DNA of 64,000 nt, from assembly GCF_000716535.1 (NCBI RefSeq), contig NZ_JNWV01000007.1, positions 186,001 through 250,000 on the forward strand, in the 5' to 3' direction. The stretch is from Streptomyces flaveolus. Its GTDB lineage: Bacteria > Actinomycetota > Actinomycetes > Streptomycetales > Streptomycetaceae. Positions 27,967 through 36,808 of this stretch are shown piece after piece. A model generated the notes under the pieces. It made no database searches, was not told the origin of the DNA, and saw nothing but the letters and a program-made list of their open reading frames with translations. The number at the start of each line of letters is the position of its first letter. Positions within the stretch are counted from its first letter, which is position 1. Position numbers and translations under genes: made by a program.

Positions 27967-29160
27967 TCAGCCGCGCCACTCCACGAGGAGCAGCGTCGCG
28001 TCATCCGTGGTGTGTCCGCCCCGCGCCTGCTTGAGGGTGTGGGACAGGGAGCGTGCCACCGCCCGGATTCCGCGGCCGGTTCTCTCCAACTGGTTCACCC
28101 AGTCGATCATCTGCTCCTCCCCGAACTCCTCCTTCCCGGCATCGTGCTCCTCGATCAGCCCGTCGGTGAAGCACAAGAGGCGGTCCCCCGGCTCCAGCTT
28201 CATCTCGCTCGTCAGCGGCTCCGGACCCCCGAGGCCGACAGGGAGGGTCGTCGGACCGGTCAGCCGCAGTGTGACGCGGTGATCACGGACGAGCATCGGT
28301 GACGGGTGCCCGGCGTTGACCCACTGGAGACGTCCCGTCGTGGTGTCCAGCTGCAGCATCTGCGCGGTGACGAAGTGCTCGGGGCCGAACTGGTCCGCCA
28401 CAGCGCGGTCCATGAAGGCGTAGATCTCCGGCAGCCCGGTGCTGGCGCGGCGGGCGTGGCGGTAGGCGCCGATGGCCACGGTCGCCATCGTGGCCGCATC
28501 CAGTCCGTGCCCCATCGCGTCGATCATGGCCACGTGGAGGACGTCTCCGTTGAGTGCGTAGTCGAAGCTGTCACCCGCGACGTCATAGGCGGGTTCCAGG
28601 ATGCCGGCCACTGCGACCCGAGGCATGATCATCGCCAGTGGTGGCAGCAGAGCCCACTGGATCTCGGCGGCGACGCTTATCGGTTCCCTGCGTCGGACAC
28701 CGAAGAAGAGGTCGGAGTAGCCGTGCTTGGTCACGAGCAGGTCGGCCACGAGACCGGCGATCCTGTGCAGTATGCGGCGGTCGTCGTCATCGACGCTGTC
28801 CAGCGTCACTGCCATGACCCCGACCTGGTCGCCGCCGTCCAGTAGCGGCAGGAAGATGCGCACGCCATCGTCCTCGGACACCTCGACGGGGTGAGCGTCG
28901 AGAAAGCAGCGGCCCGCCTCGGACTCGTCGATCACCTGCGGTTCGCCGTTCGTGAGGCCGTCGCCGGGCAGGGGTACGAGCAGCAGTTGGCCGTAGTCCT
29001 GCAGCAGCACCTGCGGTCGGCGGCCCCCTAGCCGCTCCACCACGTCGGCGACCAAGGGTCCGATGAGATGGGGCGGTAGTTCATGCGCCCGATCGAGGAT
29101 CTCTCCCAGCAGAGCTTCCCCGAAGCTCTCGGAGCGGTCCGCGCGCTGTACGGCCGTCAT
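27967..29160 (-). CDS. PP2C/SpoIIE-type serine phosphatase with GAF-like domain (copy B)
   Basis: A 397-residue paralogue of the gene at 25027, of identical length and with most residues unchanged by eye. Start ATG 29160 follows GGTGAGGGG. All phosphatase motifs are kept: VAGDSFDYAL, MIDAMGHGLDAA, WVNAGHPSPMLV and LCFTDGLIEEH. Substitutions concentrate in the GAF-like part (for example HPVEVSEDDG against VPTELSENDG in copy A) and in the tail, so input signals may differ. Both copies appear functional. Confidence 0.9.
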   Translation of the reverse strand: MTAVQRADRSESFGEALLGEILDRAHELPPHLIGPLVADVVERLGGRRPQVLLQDYGQLLLVPLPGDGLTNGEPQVIDESEAGRCFLDAHPVEVSEDDGVRIFLPLLDGGDQVGVMAVTLDSVDDDDRRILHRIAGLVADLLVTKHGYSDLFFGVRRREPISVAAEIQWALLPPLAMIMPRVAVAGILEPAYDVAGDSFDYALNGDVLHVAMIDAMGHGLDAATMATVAIGAYRHARRASTGLPEIYAFMDRAVADQFGPEHFVTAQMLQLDTTTGRLQWVNAGHPSPMLVRDHRVTLRLTGPTTLPVGLGGPEPLTSEMKLEPGDRLLCFTDGLIEEHDAGKEEFGEEQMIDWVNQLERTGRGIRAVARSLSHTLKQARGGHTTDDATLLLVEWRG

Positions 29161-29297
29161 CCCCTCACCCGTCATCATCAGAGCCGATCGGAGCGGCGGG
29201 CCGGGGCGCAGGGTCTGGCAGTGTCATCGCTCCATCGAGGGGTCGTGGACGCCCCGGGGCGCTGGCCCCGTCACCCGGGCCCGTCCGGATCGGGCCC

Positions 29298-29813
29298 TCA
29301 CCTGAGGCCGAACCCTCCTTCTGACTCCCATGTGTCCTGTCCGTCGAGGCCGCTCTCGGCGAGTGCCAGTAGGCGCGGAGCCGGCAGTGTGTTCCCGGGG
29401 TCGGCGGCAGCGGTCAGCAACCGGGTGGCCGCACCGGCCGGCTCGTCCGGGGGGATCACCAGCAGCTCCCAGCGGCCCACGGTGCCGCAGTCCACGGTGA
29501 TGGCATGCGCCTCGGCGGCGAGGTCGGTCAAAACCACCTCGATCACATGGCCGGGCGCCATCACCTGCTGCGGGGCGTCGGGCCAGGCGGCGGTCTCCAC
29601 GGTCACGCGGGTGACCGTGCCGATGCTCGGATCCAAGGAGCCGACCAGCGCGGGCAGCTCCAGTTCCAGTGCGTCGCAGCGCGGCCACCATGCGCCGTCC
29701 AGCGGGCCATGGCTGACGTCGGGCGTGAGGCGCAGCCGGGGCAAGGGCATCCGGTAGGAGTGTCCGTCGCCTGGCGCCGTACCTTCGGCGGGCTTCGTGA
29801 TGGCGTTCATCAT
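29298..29813 (-). CDS. DUF5994 family protein (copy B, minus strand)
   Basis: About 171 residues from ATG 29813, with ATG 29810 next to it. Family pattern: LPRLRLTPDVSHGPLDGAWW near the start, VTRVTVETAAWPDAPQ in the middle, then CGTVGRWELLVIPPDEPAG and a helical C-terminus. It lies 137 bases upstream of phosphatase B on the same strand and is probably co-transcribed. Function unknown. Confidence 0.75.
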   Translation of the reverse strand: MMNAITKPAEGTAPGDGHSYRMPLPRLRLTPDVSHGPLDGAWWPRCDALELELPALVGSLDPSIGTVTRVTVETAAWPDAPQQVMAPGHVIEVVLTDLAAEAHAITVDCGTVGRWELLVIPPDEPAGAATRLLTAAADPGNTLPAPRLLALAESGLDGQDTWESEGGFGLR

Positions 29814-30040
29814 GCGAATCCCATTCCGGGCGGCTTTCGGCTGCCCGTGTCTGTCACTCGCCGGGAACGGCGCCGCCGTGGTCGTGCGCACGAAAGTTCT
29901 CGGTACCTGTCAGGCTACTCCCGGCCGTGGCAAGCGGAGTGGCGTGCAACCGTCGCGTCGGGACACGTCCGTACGGCGGACGACGGCAGGCGTGACCGCC
30001 CCGGCCGGTACGACCGTCGGCTCATCGCTGCTCTGCCAGA

Positions 30041-31015
30041 TCATCGGCGTGCCAAGGGCTCCCCCTCTACGGACAGCGTCAACACGCAGGGGGCGACGGG
30101 GCCGGGCAGCCCGACGACCTCACCCAGCTTCTGCCAGCCCCAGAACGAGAAGGCGGCCCGTCCTGCCCGGTCGGCAGGATGCAGCAGGGTGACACCGAGG
30201 GAGGAGTGCAGGTCTGTGAGCAGACGCTGTTGCAGGCGGCGGGCGATCTCGCGGTGCTGAGCGTGCGGATGGGCCACGACCTGGGTGAGGACGACGAACC
30301 GTGCGCGGGAGGTGAGCCGCTGGATGATCTCCTGGAGCGTTCCGTCGAACCCCCGGCGGGCGGAGCCGTCAGGGCCCACCGGAAAACCGAAGGCGCAACC
30401 GACCAGCACCGTCGTCTCGGCGACCAGCAGGGCGAAGCCGGGGCGGTGGGCAGTGACCGCCAAACGGTGCAGGAAGTCTCCGCGGTCGTGGTTCGCCTCG
30501 CCGGCCGTGCCCGCGACGGACTCCGCAGCCAGGTCCGCGATGTCCTCGCGCATGTCCTCGGCCTGCCAGCGGGTCAGCCGGCGAAGGCGGATCCCGTCCC
30601 TGAGGACCGGCTGCCCCGGCCGACGAGCGGGGTCCTCGGGCGCCCGCGTCGCGGTACTCATGAGGCCACCGGATGCGGCGGGCGGGACGGGACTCACGGG
30701 GGCCGTAAGGAGCAGCGAAGCGGATCCGGTGGCATCGAGGAGCCGGGTGATCTGCGCGCACGGATGGTGCAGCCGCAGGCGAGCGTGGACCCGGCCAGCC
30801 CGCCGTGATGCCGACAGGAGGACGTCCAAGCCCCTGGCGTCACAGGAGCCGACCGTGGTCAGGTCGATGTCGATCACGGTGACACCGTCCAGCAGACATT
30901 GCTCCACTGCGGCCCGCAGCAGCGGCGTCGTGGCCGGCCCGATGTCGCCGGCAAGCGTGACCAGCGTCTGCTCTCCTCGGTTCCGCCGATGGATGTCCAG
31001 CCGGGAAAGGACCAT
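30041..31015 (-). CDS. STAS-domain protein fused to GNAT-like acyltransferase domain
   Basis: A 324-residue protein with GGGGAGG just before the GTG ATG start pair (31018/31015). Residues 1-105 form a STAS anti-sigma-factor-antagonist domain: LAGDIGPATTPLLRAAVEQC, then the phosphorylation-loop region SCDARGLDVLLSA. Residues about 135-320 resemble a GNAT acetyltransferase (FALLVAETTVLVGCAFGFP, FVVLTQVVAHPHAQHREIAR). Such a fusion links the partner-switch pathway, served by the nearby phosphatases, to protein or metabolite acylation. The Ser normally phosphorylated is in GSCDARG. Confidence 0.75.
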   Translation of the reverse strand: MVLSRLDIHRRNRGEQTLVTLAGDIGPATTPLLRAAVEQCLLDGVTVIDIDLTTVGSCDARGLDVLLSASRRAGRVHARLRLHHPCAQITRLLDATGSASLLLTAPVSPVPPAASGGLMSTATRAPEDPARRPGQPVLRDGIRLRRLTRWQAEDMREDIADLAAESVAGTAGEANHDRGDFLHRLAVTAHRPGFALLVAETTVLVGCAFGFPVGPDGSARRGFDGTLQEIIQRLTSRARFVVLTQVVAHPHAQHREIARRLQQRLLTDLHSSLGVTLLHPADRAGRAAFSFWGWQKLGEVVGLPGPVAPCVLTLSVEGEPLARR

Positions 31016-31018
31016 CAC

Positions 31019-31569
31019 GCCTCCCCTCGGCCGGGTTGCGGACCTGTACGGGTGCTCACCGCGGCCCCCAGTTTGCGCGGAGTTGCTTCGACCGCGGCGG
31101 CCATGATGCCGACCCGTCTCCGCGCCGACCACAGGGGCGGCCCGGGGTTCGTCTCTCGCCGAGGACGACCCGGCGGAGCGGCCGGAGTGCGTGGTGCCCT
31201 CGGTACTTCAACCGTACGTCGGCCGCAACGGGAAGTGGCTGCGCTGTACGTGTGCACCTCAGATGCCGAGGGCCGGCGGGGTAGGGGCGGGGCACCACCT
31301 CGCCGGCTCTGCCGGGGGTTCATGCCCGAGCACCACTCCAGGCACCGCTGCACGCCAATGGTCCACAGCGATCAAGTGCCACCGGATGCGCCGCTCCGGA
31401 CACGGCACTGGCCACCGCGCCGTCTCCTTGCACACAGCGCAACACTGCCGCCCGCGATCGAAGCCGGACGGCAGCGCAGGCGGACGAATTGAATGCCAGC
31501 TCACTTCCGAACCCGCACGCGCCGCGACCTCCGCTCGCCGTGTCCCCGAGCCCATCCGAGCGAAACGTC
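31019..31569. other. 551 bases without a supported gene
   Basis: Open frames here have no ribosome site and no recognisable domain. Base composition is slightly lower in GC than the flanks. The stretch lies just inside the chromosomal side of the element boundary and may hold old integration debris. Confidence 0.5.
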
Positions 31570-31851
31570 CTACGCCCGGGTTCCTGGCCTGGCCGAGCGG
31601 TGGCGGAGCTGCAGCTTGTCCACGAGCCGGAGACCGCGTTTGCGTCGCTCGTTGAGGATGAAGAGCCTTCCGCCGACGAGGTGAGTGGTCGCCTTCCAGC
31701 CGAGACGTCGTCCCGCCTCCCGGGCAGCACGTCGGACGTCTTTCAGCTCGCCCATTGCCGCAAGATCGTCCGCGCCGAGGGCCAGCTGCCCGTAGTAGCC
31801 CTGGTACTCCGGCTTCAAAGCGCCCTGCATCAGCGACTCAAGCCGCTCCAC
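31570..31851 (-). CDS. Small conserved-looking hypothetical protein beside the attachment site
   Basis: A 93-residue charged protein from GTG 31851 with GGAGAAG 3 bases upstream. It reads ERLESLMQGALKPEYQGYYG, then ADDLAAMGELKDVRRAAREA and THLVGGRLFILNERRKRG. A helical N-terminal half and a basic C-terminus suggest a nucleic-acid or protein binder, but no family is recognised. The last 20 residues look unstructured and may be altered. Confidence 0.6.
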   Translation of the reverse strand: MERLESLMQGALKPEYQGYYGQLALGADDLAAMGELKDVRRAAREAGRRLGWKATTHLVGGRLFILNERRKRGLRLVDKLQLRHRSARPGTRA

Positions 31852-31958
31852 CAGCTTCTCCTACCGACGCCGGGCCAGCTCGTCCTTCGCGGGGATATCG
31901 CACAGCTCCCCACCTCCGCCCGCAGCTCGGGTGTGCCATGTGTGTGCTGCGAGTGCGA

Positions 31959-31989
31959 AGGCCCTCCCGTCCGTCGGACGGGAGGGCCT
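31959..31989 (-). terminator. Terminator of the tRNA-Arg gene
   Basis: AGGCCCTCCCGTCCG and CGGACGGGAGGGCCT are perfect 15-base arms. On the minus strand the hairpin begins 20 bases after the tRNA 3' end, the normal position of a tRNA terminator, and it stayed with the chromosome when the element inserted. Confidence 0.8.
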
Positions 31990-32008
31990 CTGACCAGGTG
32001 TTTCTCTG

Positions 32009-32050
32009 TGCCCCCGGCAGGATTCGAACCTGCGACACCCGCTTTAGGAG
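32009..32050 (-). other. tRNA-Arg(CCT) 3' half: attachment half-site of the integrated element
   Basis: On the minus strand CTCCTAAAGCGGGTGTCGCA is the anticodon loop and stem, and GGTTCGAATCCTGCCGGGGG with CA is the T-arm and acceptor end. The match to tRNA-Arg(CCT) stops exactly at the first anticodon-loop base; upstream (32051 on) there is no 5' half. The 3' side keeps the terminator. This is the displaced half-site of an element lying at higher coordinates. Confidence 0.85.
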
Positions 32051-32283
32051 TGGGATTGGATCCTTGCCGTGGGGTGCTCGGTGCTGCCAGGGGATGCTCT
32101 TTCCCCTGGTCGGCGTCGGGCGGTTGCCTACCCGGTCCTGCTCATGACGCCCCGTGCTGGGCAGTCCGCTCACGCATCGCTCACGCGTGGCCAGGGCGGG
32201 TTGGGCTGGGGCGCAGTTCACCGGTCCGTGAGAGCGGCACATCCTGACCCGATCTGTACGTTCCAGAAACTACGGCCGGGCTG

Positions 32284-33255
32284 TCACGTTGGTGATGGAG
32301 GAGGGACAGCCGGTTCGGTGGCGCAGACGGTGCCGCGGTCCTGGATGATCGCGCAGGCGCGGGCGTCCTCGGGGTTGTCAACTGCCACCATGCGGGTGTG
32401 TGCGTCGCGCCCGTACTGCTGGCGGTACTCCTCGGCATGACCTTGGTCGGGTGTGATGATCACGCGGTCACCGGTCGAGGTTTTGCTCATCTTGGCCCAG
32501 GCGGCACCGCATTGGGCGCTGTAGCGGAGCTCGATCACTGCGCCGTACTTGTTGCCGGTGTACGCCGTGACGGCGTCCTTGGAACAGATCGACTGGGCCG
32601 GTTCCAGCGAGGTGCATGCGGTGCCGTGGCAGCTGGCCGTGGGAGACGGCGGCGGCGCGGTGGGCGAGACGGAGGAAGCAGGTGGTGCGCCCTCTGTGCC
32701 GGAGGGGTCGTTCGCGTTGGCGTTGAGGGCCCAGAGTAAGAAAGCGCCGCCCGCGATGGTGGCGACAACGAGGCCGGAGACGGACAGCAGGGTTCCCCGT
32801 GACATGCGGCGACGGCCGTCCGGTGCGGGCGCTGCGTGTGCCGTTGCGGTGGTCGGAGCTGGCTCGGCCTGTTCGGTTCGGTCAGTGGACGGCTCGTGGC
32901 GTTGCTCCTCAGCCGGTTCAGAGGCCGTGGCCTGCGCTTGCCGTGCTTCCTGGACCGTCCACGCGGCGTCCCACAGGCCGAGGAGCTTCTTCCGGTTGAC
33001 CACGCGGGGTGCCGCGTCGGCGAAGCTGATGAGCGCCTCCCGCCGGGGCAGTCTCATCTGGGTGCACCAGCGGTTCCAGGTGCTGGACGACGTGCTGGTC
33101 TTGCGCCCCATCACGTTGTAGGACCAGCCAAGTTCCGCCATGTACCGGCGGATCAGGTTCAGCAGCTCATCGAGTTCCGGTGTGGGTTCTGGCGCTTCGG
33201 CAGAGCCGTCCCGTGCTGTTTCATCGTGTCCTCCGCCCGTCCCGAACTGTCCCAC
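32284..33255 (-). CDS. HTH and DUF2690 domain membrane protein
   Basis: A 323-residue protein from GTG 33255. Residues about 25-95 form a helix-turn-helix-like region (LLNLIRRYMAELGWSYNVMG, then WNRWCTQMRLPRREALISFA). A Glu/Pro/Ala linker and one membrane helix (LLSVSGLVVATIAGGAFLLW) follow. The external C-terminus has the DUF2690 pattern: SCHGTACTSLEPAQSICSKD, then VIELRYSAQCGAAWAKM. Streptomyces have many such proteins of unknown function; they may pass an outside signal to DNA. It is the first gene inside the element. Confidence 0.75.
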   Translation of the reverse strand: MGQFGTGGGHDETARDGSAEAPEPTPELDELLNLIRRYMAELGWSYNVMGRKTSTSSSTWNRWCTQMRLPRREALISFADAAPRVVNRKKLLGLWDAAWTVQEARQAQATASEPAEEQRHEPSTDRTEQAEPAPTTATAHAAPAPDGRRRMSRGTLLSVSGLVVATIAGGAFLLWALNANANDPSGTEGAPPASSVSPTAPPPSPTASCHGTACTSLEPAQSICSKDAVTAYTGNKYGAVIELRYSAQCGAAWAKMSKTSTGDRVIITPDQGHAEEYRQQYGRDAHTRMVAVDNPEDARACAIIQDRGTVCATEPAVPPPSPT

Positions 33256-33455
33256 AGCGCCCCCGGTGGCATTGAAACGTGCTGGTCAGCGGCTTGTACA
33301 TCCTAATCTGACCCGTTGTCACCCAGACTCTAGCGCTGGCACGGCGGGATGGTCATCTTCCTCTCTCGAACGAGCGACAGGGCTCACCACAGCCCCGGTG
33401 TCGCGCCCCGGCTTCCACAGGTGCGCGGCACGGGCGGGACCGAGAGGACCGAGCA

Positions 33456-35162
33456 GTGAAGAAGACGACCAAGAAGACCGCCAGCTGGGCAGGCGCGGTG
33501 CTCGCGAGCGGAGGGATGCTCTTTGCCGGCATGACCGTCCTGCCAGCAGACGCGGCCTCCCCCGCCAGCTTCAGCGTCAAGGGTGTGGACACCAGTCACC
33601 ACAACCACAGCGGGGGTGGGGCGATCGACTGGAACAAGGTCCGCTCCTCCGGACAGGCGTTCATGTTCGCCAAAGCGACGGAGGGCGCCGACTGGAGCGA
33701 CCCTTGGTTCAGCCGCGACCTCCAAGGCGCCAAGCAGGCCGGGCTGATGCACGGCGCGTACCACTTCTACGGCCGCACCCCGGGCGCCGACCAGGCCCGC
33801 AACTTCGTCAACGCCGTGAAGGCCGCCGGTTACACCGGCAAGCGTGCAGGTGAGCTGCCGCCCGTGCTCGACCTGGAGCTGAACAAGAGCGGGAACTGCC
33901 CGGCCAACTTCAGCACCGCTGGCATCAGAGCGTTCCTCAACGTGATCAACACGCAGATGGGCGTCAAGCCGATCATCTACACCAACAAGCCGTTCGTCGA
34001 CGCCTGCATGAACGGCGACGGGTCGATGTTCGCCGGCCACGTCCTGTGGCAGCCGCGCTACAAGAGCGGCTCGAACGAGCCCGCCGCCGTGCCGCGTGCT
34101 GGGCAGAGCTGGAAGATCTGGCAGTACACGGAGACCGGAACCGTGCCCGGCATCTCGTCGACGAACAGGGTGGACCTGAACGTCTTCCGAGGATCCCTAG
34201 CCGAGTTGCGACAGCTCGCCCACCTGAGTAGCGGGGGTGGCAGCACCACACCCGCCCCCCAGCAGCCGACCACACCACCGGTCACCGGGGCGCCGGTACT
34301 CAAGACGCAGAGCCGCGGCACCGACGTCGTCACCGCGCAGGAACTCCTGAAGGCGGTCGGCGCAGGCATCGACGCGGACGGTGTCTTCGGCCCGACCACG
34401 ACGGCCGCAGTACGGTCCTTCCAGTCCGCCAAGAGGCTTCAGGCGGACGGCATCATCGGCCCTCGCACCTGGGGTGCGCTGCTCGTCACGGTGAAGGAGG
34501 GCAGCCGCGGCGCCGCTGTCAAGGCCCTGCAGCACCAGCTGAACGCCTCCGGCGCGCGGATCGACACGGACGGGGTATTCGGCCCCGCCACGACGGCCGC
34601 TGTCCGCTCCTTCCAGAGCGCCAAGGGGCTCCAGGCCGACGGCATCGCCGGCCCGCGCACCTGGAGCGCCCTGCTCGCCGACCGGGACGGCAGCGGAACG
34701 GACGTTCCGGCGGGTAGCGCCGTCGCTCTGGCGAAGCAGGTCCTCAAGGCACCGGGGATCAAGTTCGCCCGTGAGCACTCGGAGACCCGGCACCGCGGCT
34801 CCACCGCCTACGCCAACATCGTCGACATGGCCGCCGGCCGCGGCGCCCTCACCAGCCCCCAGAGCCACGTCGGGGCCAAGCGCGTACAGCTGGATGCCCG
34901 GATGCTCCGAGCCCTGCTCACCCTGCACGACAAGTACGGCTACCGGCTGCACATCACCGAGTTCGTCGGCGGCGTGCACAGCAAGAACTCCCGGCACTAC
35001 CGCGGCCTCAGCTTCGACGTGAACGAGATCAACGGTCGGCACGTCGGCAGCGGCGCGCCGCACCGGGCACTGATGGCGGCCTGCTCGCAGCTCGGTGCCA
35101 CCGAGGTCATCGGTCCGCCGTCCGCCGGCCACAAGACGCACGTCCACTGCGCCTGGAAGTAA
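33456..35162 (+). CDS. Secreted GH25 muramidase with two PG-binding domains and an M15-like peptidase domain
   Basis: A 568-residue protein from GTG 33456 (GAGAGGA upstream). A signal peptide (residues 1-34, cut after ADA) precedes a GH25 lysozyme domain (about 40-240) with VKGVDTSHHN, FMFAKATEG, LDLELN and IWQY, which hold the catalytic Asp/Glu set. Two PG_binding_1 repeats (about 280-340 and 345-405) each have DGVFGPxTTAAVRSFQSAK. The C-terminus (about 425-568) has HSKNSRHYRGLSFDV and THVHCAW, the zinc-binding pattern of M15/VanY-like peptidases. It probably cuts both glycan and peptide bonds of peptidoglycan. Confidence 0.88.
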   Translation: MKKTTKKTASWAGAVLASGGMLFAGMTVLPADAASPASFSVKGVDTSHHNHSGGGAIDWNKVRSSGQAFMFAKATEGADWSDPWFSRDLQGAKQAGLMHGAYHFYGRTPGADQARNFVNAVKAAGYTGKRAGELPPVLDLELNKSGNCPANFSTAGIRAFLNVINTQMGVKPIIYTNKPFVDACMNGDGSMFAGHVLWQPRYKSGSNEPAAVPRAGQSWKIWQYTETGTVPGISSTNRVDLNVFRGSLAELRQLAHLSSGGGSTTPAPQQPTTPPVTGAPVLKTQSRGTDVVTAQELLKAVGAGIDADGVFGPTTTAAVRSFQSAKRLQADGIIGPRTWGALLVTVKEGSRGAAVKALQHQLNASGARIDTDGVFGPATTAAVRSFQSAKGLQADGIAGPRTWSALLADRDGSGTDVPAGSAVALAKQVLKAPGIKFAREHSETRHRGSTAYANIVDMAAGRGALTSPQSHVGAKRVQLDARMLRALLTLHDKYGYRLHITEFVGGVHSKNSRHYRGLSFDVNEINGRHVGSGAPHRALMAACSQLGATEVIGPPSAGHKTHVHCAWK

Positions 35163-35179
35163 CCCAGTCACACCGCTGA

Positions 35180-35212
35180 GCGGGGGCGGGCGCGGTCGGC
35201 GCCCGCCCCCGC
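35180..35212 (+). terminator. Hairpin after the muramidase gene
   Basis: GCGGGGGCGGGCGC (35180-35193) and GCGCCCGCCCCCGC (35199-35212) are perfect 14-base arms around GGTCG, 17 bases after the stop codon. Confidence 0.85.
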
Positions 35213-35260
35213 CGACGGCTCCAGATCCTTCACAAGTCCCAGTCCTCCTTGGAGAAGACC

Positions 35261-36043
35261 TTGACCGCTACACGGGCTTCGCACCGTGCCGCCCCCTCGC
35301 GCCGACCTGCCAGAGTGATCCGGCAGCTGCTCGGCTGGCTCCGTCGCCGTCCGCTGGCGATAGGCGTCACTGTTGTCGCCGCCATCACTCTGGCCGCGTC
35401 GGCCTACCAGAATGCCCAGGGACGTACCGACAACACACCGCCGTCGGCTGCCGCGCCGACCCTCGATGGCTGCGCGATGACCGAATGCCTTCCGCCCGGT
35501 GAAGACGTGGGCACCGGCAGCGAGGCCGAGGACATGGAAGCCCGCGGCGAGGCCGGCGCCGACACCGGAGCAGTCCCGACACAGACCCCACCTCCCGCAC
35601 TGGCCGGGACGGAGGCACGCCAGCCCGGAACCGGGCCCCGTGCGTGGCCCCTCGTCAGGTCCGGCGCCGAGGGCGAGACTGTCGTCGCCATTCAGCTCCT
35701 GCTGGCAGCCCACGGGCACCGTACCGACGCTGACGCGGTCTTCGGCCCCGCGACGACTGCACAAGTGACCTCCTATCAGCGAGACCGCTCCCTCGCCGAC
35801 GACGGCATCGTCGGCCCGGACACGTGGCACGCCCTGATTGTCAACGTTCGCGCCGGTGACCGAGGTCCTGCTGTGATGGCCGTCCAGCGTCTGCTCACCG
35901 CGCACGGCCATCCCGTGACAGCCGACGGAGTCTTTGGCCAGGAGACCACCCAGGCCGTGACCGCCTTCCAGACCGATCGTCATCTCGCCGCCGACGGCAT
36001 CGTGGGCCCGGACACCTGGTCGGCCCTCGTCAACTTGGCGTGA
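35261..36043 (+). CDS. Secreted or membrane-anchored protein with two PG-binding domains
   Basis: About 260 residues. No ATG exists; TTG 35261 follows GGAGAAG, while TTG 35249 and GTG 35315 are other options. One membrane helix (PLAIGVTVVAAITLAASAY) leads to an acidic linker and two PG_binding_1 repeats (about 130-190 and 195-255) with DAVFGPATTAQVTSYQRDR and DGVFGQETTQAVTAF. No catalytic domain. It shares repeat type with the muramidase upstream and may anchor to or shield the wall. Confidence 0.75.
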   Translation: MTATRASHRAAPSRRPARVIRQLLGWLRRRPLAIGVTVVAAITLAASAYQNAQGRTDNTPPSAAAPTLDGCAMTECLPPGEDVGTGSEAEDMEARGEAGADTGAVPTQTPPPALAGTEARQPGTGPRAWPLVRSGAEGETVVAIQLLLAAHGHRTDADAVFGPATTAQVTSYQRDRSLADDGIVGPDTWHALIVNVRAGDRGPAVMAVQRLLTAHGHPVTADGVFGQETTQAVTAFQTDRHLAADGIVGPDTWSALVNLA

Positions 36044-36355
36044 TCACCGCTGCCGAGAGGGACGGCCGTCGACAGGACGGCAGAGCGTCGGCCTGGCTGG
36101 CTTCGGGTTCGTCGAGGACTCCGAGCTTGACGAGGCGCTTCGGCCTGGAGCGGACGATCCAGCAACGATGAAGCAGCCATAGTCGACCGCCGGCCCCATG
36201 AACACCAGCATTCACCCGGGCCCAGCTGGAAATGGACATCGACTGTCCGGCCTGCCCTCTCCGCGATTCGCGCAGCTCCTTCACTGCGTCTGGCGCGCCT
36301 TTCAACTCCGTCGATATCATCGACGAACAGATCATCAAGATGGGGGACTTGACGA
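36044..36355. other. 312-base intergenic region
   Basis: No supported gene. It lies upstream of the membrane-protein gene at 36356 and should carry its promoter. GGGGGAC at about 36341 is the ribosome site for that gene. Confidence 0.5.
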
Positions 36356-36808
36356 GTGGCCGCGCTGAACGGAGAGCCTGGCGCAGGTGCCCCAGGGGGC
36401 TGGACGCCGGTGGACGCCGACCGGCTGAAGCACCTGGAGTTCATTCAAGCGGTCATCACCCGCCTCGGCAACAACTCATTCCTCATCAAGGGCTGGGCGC
36501 TCACCCTGGCCGCCGGTTTCCTCGCGCTCTCGGTCAACCAGAAGAGCTGGCAGGTGGCGGGCACCGGCGTGGTGCCGTTGCTCGGCTTCTGGTTCCTTGA
36601 TGGGTACTTCCTGCGGCAAGAGCGACTTTTCCGGCGGCTCTACGACGCCGTGCGCCGACCGGGCACCACGGTCGAGGTCCTGTCCATGAACGTGAGCCCG
36701 TATCTCGCGGACACCCCGCTGCGCGGCGCGGTCCTGTCTCAGACCCTCGTCCTGTTCTACGGGGCTCTGGTGGCAGCCGATCTTGTGCTCATCGCACTCT
36801 GGATCTGA
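36356..36808 (+). CDS. Small three-helix membrane protein beside the TIR gene
   Basis: A 150-residue protein from GTG 36356, with GGGGGA 9 bases upstream. An N-terminal amphipathic helix (LKHLEFIQAVITRLG) leads to membrane helices at about residues 45-60, 68-85 and 128-148. Between them is a basic segment FLRQERLFRRLYDAVRR. The layout recalls two-helix membrane effectors (SLATT-like) found with nucleotide-signalling defence genes, but the family is not certain. It overlaps the convergent HIT gene by 20 bases. Confidence 0.65.
   Translation: MAALNGEPGAGAPGGWTPVDADRLKHLEFIQAVITRLGNNSFLIKGWALTLAAGFLALSVNQKSWQVAGTGVVPLLGFWFLDGYFLRQERLFRRLYDAVRRPGTTVEVLSMNVSPYLADTPLRGAVLSQTLVLFYGALVAADLVLIALWI

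Noticed and set aside
31191..31655. 154-residue open frame in the 31 kb gap
   Set aside because: No ribosome site or domain and it overlaps the small minus-strand gene at 31570.
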